Part shown: positions 25,767 to 36,500 of the stretch, piece by piece
How positions within the stretch are numbered: position 1 is the stretch's first letter
How the letters are laid out: every line of letters begins with the position of its first letter
Origin: Centroberyx gerrardi
Lineage: Eukaryota; Chordata; Actinopteri; Beryciformes; Berycidae
Direction: 5' to 3'
Length of the DNA: 64,000 nucleotides
Assembly (NCBI RefSeq): GCF_048128805.1
Contig: NC_135997.1
Location: 28,248,315-28,312,314 of the forward strand
Position numbers and translations under genes: made by a program
Notes under the pieces: model-generated
What the model was told of the DNA's origin: nothing
The model's database searches: none
Seen by the model: the letters and a program-made list of their open reading frames with translations, nothing else

Positions 25767-26314
25767 ATGACAGACATACAAACAAGAATAGGGAAGGCAA
25801 GATCATCCTTCTTAATACTAAGACAAATATGGAATTCAAAGCACATCTCCACAAAAAATAAACTCTGCATCTTCAACGCAAATGTCAAGTTTTATTTTAC
25901 GGGGCAGAAACACGGAGAACCACAAAAGCAACAAGTAATAAACTCCAAACCTTCATAAACAGATGCTTACGACACATCCTGGAAATCTACTGGCCAAACA
26001 CAATAACCAACGAAGAGCTCTGGCAAATCACAAAACAAGAACCAATTGAAACACAAATCAAACGCAGGAAATGGGGCTGGATTGGGCATACCCTGAGGAA
26101 ACCACCTTACAATACGACCAGACAGGCCTTAACCTGGTACCCACAGAGGAAAAGAAAGCCAGTAAGACCCAGGAACAGCTGGAGAGGGTCTGTGGAGTCA
26201 GAACTCAAGGAATTAGGAACGTCCTGGAAGGAAGCAGAGAAGTCCGCCCAACACCGAACCAGCTGGAAAAAGTTCATGAATGACCTATGCTCCCCAAAGA
26301 GCAAAAGGGTTTAA
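25767..26314 (+). mobile_element. LINE reverse-transcriptase C-terminal remnant (RTE-like), frameshifted
   Basis: Two overlapping frames give the C-terminal end of a non-LTR retrotransposon polyprotein: first TDIQTRIGKARSSFLILRQI with WNSKHIS; then, after a one-base frame change near 25894, a GAETRRTT-type motif, FINRCLRHIL, RRKWGWIGHTLRKPP and RQALTWYPQRKRK, ending in TAA at 26312. This W(I)GHTLR..RQALTW layout is typical of RTE-type LINE ends. The fragment is 5'-truncated and not functional. The clade is from memory. Confidence 0.75.
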
Positions 26315-26679
26315 GAGAAGAAGAGAGAAGATACAATAAAATAAAAAAATTAGGACCACTTTGTCATGGGCTATACGCATGGAAGACAAGCAGAAATATT
26401 AATGTTAATGTAAAGATAAGTCACATTTGTACAGTAAACGATGATTCTTACATATCAAAAGCTTAAGGACAAGCCCAAACAAACAAAAAGTGCACATGAA
26501 ATACATATGCATGGATACAACAGTAGAATTAAAGTGAAGCATTTAACCTTTAACTCATAATCAAATGTCTTCCAACAAGTTGTGTCCATCTACATACAGT
26601 ATGTAGGGATTACACTGTTTTATTTTAAAGTCTAACCCCAAATTTGGTGTAATCTTCCTCCTAACCAGCTCATGACATC

Positions 26680-27270
26680 ACGGTGATTTTAAGCTGCTTG
26701 AGACCCGTGCAGGTACATCTGCAGTGAACTGTAGAGAGTCTGAAGAAGCGGAAGGCCAGCAGGACTATCGGGCCGGCAGCTTGTGATGCTGTGAGAGAGG
26801 CGGAGGGGCAAAACAAAAGCGCCCGCCGAAGAGTCCCTGACAGTTTTGATTATCCCTGTAATTACAGGCCGCTCTCATCACTTCACAGAGGAGAGCACAG
26901 AAGCGTTATTTGAACGGCGCGCATTACCTCAGCGCTGGCAGGCAGCGCTCAGCTTCCGTCACATTCCGACGATCAGCACAAAAAAAAAAAAAACACATTA
27001 AAAATGAAGTGAATATCAGTGGCCACCCAAGACTCCAGATACAGTGAGTCACCCTCTAACAAGTGCTCACTGTACCAACATGACCCCCTGTGCCAGAGAA
27101 TGTTGTGCCTGTCCACTTGCATTTGTTAAGTCCCTATTAAAGTCCCCATGAAGGCAGGCGGCGGGCCCACCTACCTCGACCGCCCCGGTGCAATCCATTC
27201 TCCCACTGCACTCATGTGGAAATAAGCCTGTTTACCACCAATGGGTCACACATGCTAATGAGCGTCTGTT
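26680..27270. other. candidate conserved non-coding block between igf1r and ap3s2
   Basis: A GC-richer block free of the repeat families seen elsewhere. It contains homeodomain-type TAATTA and GATTATCCC near 26850-26866 and a forkhead-like TGTTTGTTTTC near 27267. It has no reading frame of note. Regulatory identity is an inference from composition and motifs. Confidence 0.25.
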
Positions 27271-28924
27271 TGTTTTCCACTGTGCTCAATGCAGGAAGAA
27301 GGGAATTATTATTATTAATTTTTTTTTTTGGGTGGAGTGGGGGGGATAATAGATGATATGCAGACAACAGCTCCGGTGGCTCTGCAGCACTAATGATGGA
27401 AAAACGCAGAACAAAGCATTAATGGATATGAAATCGGAACAGGAAATGCGGCCGGACGTTTTGATGTTGCCGAGGTTAATCGCACAGGAATACAGGATGG
27501 TGTCTGGTCGTGCTGGTTGGAAAGTGTGGCCTGTAGCCCAGGGGTTCCCAGACTTTTAAAGGTCAAGGACCCCTAAATAGATTCACATTAGACCACAGAC
27601 CGCCATAAGATTTATCCTAAGGACCTCCATCTGAGAGTTAGACATGATATAGTGTAGAATTATATATCTGTCTGTCATACTGTAGGTGGAGAGACAACTG
27701 GAGAGAGAGAAACCTATGATAAGTAAAGTGATTTCTACATTCTCTCATTGTGCAAATGTCCAGGGAGTGAAATAATAGTGAAAGTGAACTATTTCTCATT
27801 TTGTTGGTGACTCCTCCGCAATATCCCCACTGGTGGTTGGGAATCACTGCTACAGCGTACAGTAAATACTGCAGTGTGTCCAACGTCCTGCAGGACGCTG
27901 AGAATATAGTAGAAGCCTGATGCAACAGTTTTCAGGTGTTGTAGACATCAGTGTTTATTCCCCTTTCAGGAGCAACTATTATTATTAATAGGTTGACTGA
28001 GCACCATGCTCTTTCTCTGTTGCTCATTCTCTGTTGCTATGATGTAACTTGGTAACCTTGTGGCAACATAACAGGAGAGAAGTTTCTCTAAAGATTGAGA
28101 AATTGTATTTTTTATGTCATTATTCATATTTCATGAATTGCAATATCATAAATGACAATGTTGGCCATTTTAACAGAATAACTGTTAAAACTGACAATAT
28201 TGTGATTGTCAGTTTGATAATTAAATGAATATAATCAGTAACACCATCAATGATAATACTATCTGGATGACTAATCTAACAGCAACAGGCTGAAAAAGGT
28301 TGTTAAATGTTAAAATGTTAAAAGTTTGTCTTTCACTAATGGTAAAAGTGACACATAATAATGTTACACAGATAAGAACAGACCCGCTGCCTCCCTTACA
28401 TATACTGCATATACAGTCCTGTGATCAGTCACACACAGTGAAGCACTGAGTCATACAGCAACTCTCTTGGCCAAGGCATTACCACAGATAGTCAACACTG
28501 TTGTCATGGTTCTATTTGATATCAAAACAACATGAATCAGTTGTTGTAAATCTACACTGACATGTAACTTAGCATAGCATTTATACTCTAACCCTGCTGA
28601 CAGTGCCAACTAGCCTGGCTGGCTTGACACTAGTGCAGTTAGTTCACTGGGGCCAGTTAGATATTTGTAATTGGGAGATTAAAACTTGATCTGCATATTC
28701 ATCTACAATAGGTAAATTAGTAAATCAAGAGCATACCAGAACAATATTACTATTACAAAATGTTGTGCAGCCTTTGCCGTCTCATTGTTCATTATTTGTA
28801 GTTAACAACTAGGCTGTGTAACTGGATGGTATGACCAATTGGTAGTGTTAGTTATTTAGTATCAGAGCAGGTAACTACAACGTGGTGAGTTGGTCAGCCT
28901 GAAATGGGGAAATTAAATTACCAA

Positions 28925-29062
28925 TTAGTGCCAAGCATTGTGTGAGCTGGAAGCATTAATCATACACTTTCCTCAACCAGATTCCCAGCTGGTCGGGGGG
29001 TTCTGAACTAGTGTCCTTCCCGTCACAAGCCAACTTCTGGAGCGTCTAGGTTCCTGCCCACA
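28925..29062 (-). mobile_element. SINE fragment, reversed
   Basis: The reverse complement matches the 52.36-kb SINE around its pol III boxes and the GAGGAAAGTG core (here CACTTTCCTC at 28967-28976 and CAGCTGGTCGG nearby). Truncated and diverged. Confidence 0.45.
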
Positions 29063-29824
29063 AATTTGTGAAAGTAACATTAAGTCCCCTAATGAGGCTT
29101 CCCAGTCTCCTCTACCAGCTGACAAACAAGACGAATATATATTTAGAGACCATCGCCACACCAAATTACTAATGGGACAAAAAAATGATGCTGCACAACA
29201 AATTGCTTCATTGAAGTTTTAAGCATAGAAGAACAAACACAGACTTGTCAATAAAGAGCTGAAGGGTGTAGATAAAATTTCACAAGACCATCATTTATAC
29301 CCCAAATAGAGACAAAATGACATGCACGTGCAAATATTCCACTGAGCACATGCAGATCTATGGCTACTACCTGAATGCTGTGTGTGTTGTAAAATGTGTA
29401 TCCCAGTCTCACTAGAGATCAGAGGAGGTTGTTGTTTTGACAAGATTTGACACAACTCCATCACTGTGAAGCTAATCAGTCACTTTATCTCATTTGGCAA
29501 CTGGGGTGAAGATTTTACCACAAGTCACTAGCTACAAGCCACAGACTAGCCACTGTAGTCTGTGGAGGTAAATGGTGTTTCATTTTACAAGCAAACTGTT
29601 ATGCTACCAGTAGAGGTCATTATATGTTTGCTTAGACTCTCACACTTGGATTTATAAAATACAGCTTTAATTAAATTAGCTGAGCATCATGTTAACTGAG
29701 TTGTGTTTGAGTCAGCATTTGTCCCCACTTTTTTTTATTTTGGGTATATTTTGAGTTCTGTACACCCTGTGTATATGCTGTAAATGTATTTATTTATTTA
29801 TTTTTATTTTTTTCCAGTCATATA

Positions 29825-29965
29825 TTTTACTTCAAGTTCAAGTTTGTTTATTTATATAGCCCTTTATCACAAGCATGTCTCAAAGGACTTAACAGAGAAT
29901 AAGCCTAACTCTAACTGATCAACAATTAACCATAGAGCAGAAAGATATAGGATATCAGGAAGAGC
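29825..29965 (+). repeat. common fish dispersed repeat
   Basis: TTTGTTTATTTATATAGCCC, then TTTATCACAAGCATGTCTCA AAGGACTTAACAGAG, a familiar interspersed module. Confidence 0.4.
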
Positions 29966-30229
29966 AAGACACACAAAAACAGATTATAGCAAGACATAAC
30001 AGCCTACCTACTGTACTTACTTAATGCGCGTCATAATCATTTGAGTTGTGTTTAATGCCGCCCATTTGGTCACTTCTTATTTATTTTCTATTTCATTCTT
30101 TGCTGTATTTGCTCATTTTGTCCTGCTGCTGGAATCAACCAATTGCCCATTAAGTTTTCTCTGACTGACCATTCACTAATGTTAGACAGTGGGTATTACA
30201 TGTACATATTACATTACATATTTCATAAC

Positions 30230-30455
30230 ATCATATTAAATCGCATAATAAGTCTGCGTCATTTTAATGACCCGTGCGGAACAAATGATTTGAGGACTTT
30301 GTTAGAGGTCGACTGCTGAAAATGGAGACGTAACCGGATGTAACCAAAAAACCTTTCCGGCAGCTGGGAGACCGTTAGCACCGTCGCTATCTAAGTCGTC
30401 CCAGTTAAATTAGAGCGTGTTTAATATTGTCATTTGAAAACACCAGAGTATAAAA
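30230..30455 (+). promoter_or_regulatory. ap3s2: ap3s2 proximal promoter and 5' UTR (inferred)
   Basis: Immediately upstream of the ap3s2 ATG, GC and CpG content rise. ETS-type motifs are visible: ACCGGATGT at 30333-30341 and CTTTCCGG (CCGGAAAG on the other strand) near 30353-30360. This is typical of TATA-less housekeeping promoters, so I infer the promoter here. The start site is not defined by sequence alone. Confidence 0.4.
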
Positions 30456-30524
30456 ATGATTAAAGCCATCTTGATATTCAACAACCACGGGAAACCGCGG
30501 CTGATCAGGTTCTATCAGTATTTT
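30456..30524 (+). CDS. ap3s2: ap3s2 exon 1 (start)
   Basis: ATG at 30456 in ATAAAAATG context, 23 codons (MIKAILIFNNHGKPRL... FYQYF), phase-0 end, donor GTGAGT. The start is fixed by identity to the family N-terminus. Confidence 0.95.
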
Positions 30525-33500
30525 GTGAGTATTTTGAGGGATGCTGTTCAAAACATTAGCCTCTTGGCTAACGCTAATGCAGTAACTTCAATCTCATTTA
30601 GGTTAGCTAGCAGTTAGCTTCCTACTTGCTTTTGTCTGCTAGTGCTGCCACCACCATCATTATCATCACCATAATCATCAAAATCATCATCATTATCACT
30701 GCTTCGCATCATCTTCGTTGTTGTGTATTTATTGTCTTGGCTGTCTAACATTTAACGAAGAGATACAGTTTTGTCAAAGTCACAGATGCTAACGTTAGCT
30801 GATGCTAGTTTCAAGGGTGTACTGGACCTAAACTCACTTTATCCACATTGTTATTTGCAGAATACCCCCTTTTTAGGCTGAAATTAATCTTTATGACATA
30901 TTTTCATAGTGTAAATCATAGTAAGCAGCATCAAACTGATGTAGATGTGGTCTTGCCAAAATAAACAAAGCATAAATGATGCTTTTCTGAAAATATATTG
31001 ACGGTTGTTAGCCTTATGGTGATCACCGACTGGGGGTCATAGTTTACATCTTTTTATGTACGACTGCAACACTGCTTGTAACCCGAGATAAACTTCAGCC
31101 TATATCTATATAATAGACCTATAGACCTATACCTATATAACAGAGATCAATGAACCAAGGTTAAAGATCAAGGCTCGCCCTGAACCACAGTAGCAAGCAA
31201 CTATTGTGCCAAGCTGCTGTTACATCAAAGTCAGTCAATTGCAAGGTGTCTGACAAGGCTAATGAAAGCGTTCAGGAACCACAGTTGAAGTTTAACTAAA
31301 GGTTGTTAGCTTGCAAGATACTGTAGTTGGCACACTATACTTTGTGACATGACAGAAGTTATTTGTTGGTAGATTAATATTTCTTCATCTCCTTGCGTCC
31401 AAATTTCTCGAAATTAGAGGAGCTGTGTCAAATGTTTTTTTTAGTGTTGAATGTAGAAAAAACCTAAATACATAGCCTAAGTATTTTGGCTATCAAGACT
31501 TTAATCATTTAAATGTGATTTAGTATAGACTGTTATTATGTGTTTACTGTCTGTGAGTGGAAAGTTAACAGTTGGATAGGTAAAACCAATGATCACGGTA
31601 TAGCCATTATCTCTTGGTACTTACTGGTAAATGAAAGTGAGTTTTATCCCAAAGTGAGATATCCACCATTTGAAGAAAGTGACACTTACTATGACATTGC
31701 TGGCATAAACATAAAACTCATAATTGAATATCATTGAAGTTATTAGTTATCTGGTGTCCTTTACTGTCAAAACAGTAACCTTTACATGATATAATGATGT
31801 TTTTTTTTTAATGCTCCTTGGTGCCTGGAGGTCCCTGTACCACTTTCACTGTTTTCTCAGCCAACTAGATGTTTAGAATGTAATAGGACCCCAAATGATA
31901 GTTGGGTACCTGTAGAGGTGACTGACTACAAGCCACAGACCGGTTACTAGTGCTTAGTAGACAGTGTCATGTGTTTCCTGGCAGGCGGAGGATCTGCAGC
32001 AGCAGATAATCCGGGAGACTTTCCATTTGGTGTCCAAGAGGGACGACAACGTCTGCAACTTCTTGGAGGGGGGGAGGCAAGTACTGAAGAGTCTGCTGTG
32101 GTTCTGGATGATATTCACATTTTCACATTTGAAGGATTAAGCACCTAGGCCTATTTCTTTATTTATAACCAAAAGGATTTCCAAAAGTGTTTGTCAGTGG
32201 CCAGCTATGTACCACTGTTGACAAACTGCTGCTACATGACTGCATTTGTTTATGGATTTTGAGACTCTAGTTTATTGACAGTGTTTGTAAACATTGGAGT
32301 AAACCACAGCTGTAATTTGAGTCATGCTGTGTTATTACAGTTGGAAAAAGCTTTAATTTCCATATCCAAGCTCTTGAAGAATCTGTGTGAATCTACCTAT
32401 GATCATTTACATAGGCCCAACAACTAATTTCAGAGCATGCATTTATTTGTTTGGTTAAAGAATGGCATTCCTGCTGTCCCAATATTACTAAACACAGCAT
32501 AAAGTTAGATCAGAAGTTGTTTTTTTTTGCTTGCAGTCTCATTGGCGGCTCCGACTACAAGCTGATCTACCGGCATTACGCCACCCTCTACTTTGTCTTC
32601 TGTGTGGACTCGTCTGAGAGTGAGCTGGGCATTCTGGACCTGATCCAGGTCAGCTGCTACTTATCACTCTGTGTAGATATTTAATACTTGTTTTCTGAGG
32701 TGGAATCACATCTCCCTTTCCCATATTATCTTCTATCTGCTCTGAAAATGGTCCAGTCTTGTAAAAAAATAAAAAAATAAATTACCTCTCCCCTCAGCTC
32801 TTATTTCCTAACCTAGCTCTTTTCTATCATACATGAGTATTAGCTGAATCTTTGACTCTTGACCTCCTTGGTTGCTTGTAATGTTGATGTAGTGCTTGAA
32901 TCTTACTCTACTGTTGACCTCACTGGAAGTCTCTCTGGAAAACATAAATCACTCTACATCACTGATATAGACAATCAGTGTAGCAGATTGCCTTTTTAAT
33001 GCAGTTGTGGTTAAACTGGACTTGGCTGAGTTATCACCTGGAATGCTGATATGCCGTTATCATGTTTCTGATAATGTCACTTCAAGGATCACTCTTCCAT
33101 ATGTGGTCATTTGTATGAGAAATGAGATTCTTGACCTTGTAAACCCTCTTCCTCGTAGGTGTTTGTGGAGACGCTGGACAAATGCTTTGAAAACGTCTGT
33201 GAGCTGGACCTCATATTCCACATGGACAAGGTGAGATGAGGCCGCATTTCGGCTGTTTTCTGGGGTTCTGTCTATTCGATAAGCTGCTGAAGTGGCTCCA
33301 ACAGATGATGGCTAGTTTTGCTTCTCGGATCGATGGTCATGTTCAAGTGTTTTTGCAATGCATTACAACTGCAAGTATGAAATGTTAATTGACACTGTTG
33401 AGTTCAGTAGCGTTGGAAGGGGTTTGATTTAGGCCTTGTTTTAGCAGCAGGGCATTAGCTGTTGCATTAGACTGGACTGCTGGTCCGCACGTCTTCCGGC

Positions 33501-36500
33501 TCATTCTCAGACCTTGGCTTAGGTCCTTCCCTAGATTTGTCTGTTTGAAACCAGACAACCTCGCTGATGAGGGTGTGGCTCTATAGTCAGCATGGAAGAA
33601 GGGTTAGGGCTTTTAAGGATTATATGGCCCAAATGGTAATACCTATTATTTTGCTAGATATTGTGATGATAATTATTGATCACGATTTTTGGAAACATCA
33701 TTATTTTACTCCACTTTTGGCATCTTATATAAACTACAGTGGGCATTCTAAATGAATTGAGATGTTTCAATATTGCCGATGTGCCAATATTCTATGATTA
33801 TTAAAGCTACAATGTGCAAGTAAGTTTGTCTTGACTTACTTCATGCTAGCAGTAGAGACTGAAACTGTGCAGACTTTTACTGCAATATGTTCTTCAGGCG
33901 GACACATATTAACACACACACAGCCCTAGAAAAATGGTGATGATGATAAAAGGACACATTTCTGAATATGCAATGTAAAGTGTATTGTTGGTCAAGTTCC
34001 ATCCAATGAGCTGTCTACCTACCTATGATTCAGCAGGGAAAAGGTATTTTATAAGCACACAACTAGAATATCAAAAGAAGCAATAAAGTGATAGAAAATA
34101 ATAAATCCATCAAGCAATAAACACAACAATAGACTATAAACAATTATGGGATTATGTAAACATATGCTTCAACACGCTAAGTGGATTGTAAAAGTGGGTA
34201 TGGGAAAGAAATGGATTGCTAACATTTGTCTTCCTTCTCTCAAGAAGAACAAACGGTAATGAATAAATATGAGTAATAGAAAAACATGATAACAGTGAAA
34301 AGTAACAGTGTTGCTGCTGCCAAGCCTAGGGAGGACTGCTGGAGGAAAATTGCAGTAAATTCTTATCACTGCCCGTCATTACAGTTTTTTATGATTGCTT
34401 AAGCGCGATTTTGAAAACGGGGCTCATTTTGTCAAAACACCACACACAACAATTCACACAACCACACACACAAGTAGCAGAACACCTCAGATCTTTTGCA
34501 AAATGAAACACTTCATTCAAAACTATACAATAATTTATAAAAACCCAATTTTGTCACTGTATGGCGCACACATGGTTCATACGATCTGATTCTGTTTGAA
34601 CCAGTTACACACTGCTGTGCTCAATCTAAACACTTTTAACATTTCTACTTTTCTAATGATATAGTCTGGGTTTGATTTTTTCAGAGATATTGTTAGAGTA
34701 AAGTACATGAATATATTGACCAAACACAACACACAAGACCAGTACTGCACACTGATGAAAATATTTATTTCTCTCCACATTGTAAAATCAGTCAATACAT
34801 CCATGCATTTCCAAAGGTTGCATTTTGCACTGAAAATCAGAACAGAACATATTCTAAATAGAATATAGTACATAAACACAGCAAAAACATTTGTGGAGAC
34901 AAAAAAGAAAGCACTGCAACGTTGCCTTCCATTTTTGTTGAAGACAGGTACACTCACCTGTTGCCTTTTTATAGTGCTTACGCCTGATTGGTGAGTTTAC
35001 AATTAAGCACCTAAGTGTCTGTACACCTGACGGCCGTGTTTGATCAATTGGTTATAGGTGTGGTATTTTGAAAGGCAGTGCCTTGAAATGGCAAAGAAGT
35101 GACATCATGTTAGATTTCTGTGTCTAATGTAGAGAAGTGTGTTTAGTGTTTTGCAAAACACTGTGTGTAGTGTTTTGCAAAAAGTGTGAGGCTGAGAATG
35201 TGCTTATAGTTGTGCAGATCTGGGCTGAGGTTTTGCTCTCTGAGTGTCAGTTTCAATAATTGTGCTTTATGTGTCATTTTAGTGTGTAAGCAATCGTAAA
35301 AAACTGTAAGACAGTGTTCATTCTTCTCATTGAAGAAGTCCACCTCATGTTTCCCAGGGCTGTGGTGATGGAATATGAGTGCAGTCTATATGTCGGGAAT
35401 CCTATGGGCAGACGACGAACACAGCCAATCTGAAAAAAAAAAAAGCACTGTCCCGTGTTTTTGACAGGGTCTTATTTGCGGCATGTTTAGCGTCACTGTA
35501 CTTTATTTTCTTACTGCTTTCCGCCAATGTTGATGTTGCTGTGACTTCCCTGCTCTGTGGCCACTAGCCTCACCTTGGTAGCCACAACCAGCTCACCACT
35601 GGCCACACCCACAGCAAATATCGTACGCTCAAAAATGTCCCGAACATCACCGAAAAGACAATTTTAGGCAAATGCAGGGGTGTAGGCACAAACACAGGGT
35701 CACAGACAGACGCAGACTGATCATGTATAATATATCCTATTTAGGTGTCATTATTTTAATGTGAAAGTTGCATATTGTAGCTTGAATTGTGGAAGCTAAA
35801 ATTTGGATATACAATTATACATGATTGACAGTGCAGGCCAAGAGGGTTCTAAGAGTAAGGTAGTGTTAAATTGAAGTGCTGCAGTGTTCAGGCTTCATAG
35901 CAGCTTACTTGTCTCTTCCCGGAGCTCAGTGAGATGTGTTGCTGGAGGCTGATCAGACGCATCCACGGCCATCTTGATTGAATTTTCCCAGCAGGAAATT
36001 GATGTCATGTGGTGCTGAGGGGTTTGGGCCGAGGACTCGTTTGAAGTCGGCGCTGTGATCCGCCGAACAGGAATGTCCTCAAGATGAAACCTGGGAATCT
36101 CCCTCCCAGACAGAGGCCTTTGCTTTCTAACAGAGAGAACTCTTCCTGGCCGGACAGCGCTGTAGATGTGGTCAAACTGTAATTCATACACATTTGCAAT
36201 ATTCAACAGACAGTTTAAAGTTCTTTTTTTTTTTAAACAGAAAATTCTAATATGTCATGAACACACTGAATGAACTAATTCTTGAGCTTGGTTTATATTT
36301 GCTGTTGTATTCACAAGCCATCCAGTAAAATAGCAACTATTTTCTGTCTAAAAATGTGTTTTCACTGTCTAAGTTACTGAGCTGCTTTTCTTTTCTGCAG
36401 GCTGCATCACCAGTTTTTATGGGTTTATAGCATCTTTGTCCTCATGTCAACTCAGGAAACTGCTACCGATGTAGTCGTCTTTTTATTGTTCACATCGAGT

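Larger units (their letters stand above)
23881..30229. other. intergenic region between igf1r and ap3s2
   Basis: The two genes are divergent. The gap holds repeat X (24075-24535), a short repeat Y (about 25105-25190), a teleost dispersed repeat (25632-25765), a frameshifted LINE piece (25767-26314), a GC-richer repeat-poor block (26680-27270), a reversed SINE (28925-29062) and another common fish repeat (29825-29965). No protein-coding frame with a plausible family was found. 27.5-28.9 kb is AT-rich with nothing recognisable. Confidence 0.7.

Noticed and set aside
34577..34957. 126-codon minus-strand ORF inside the MITE as a transposase
   Set aside because: No DDE/D or helix-turn-helix pattern visible; hydrophobic, low-complexity translation.
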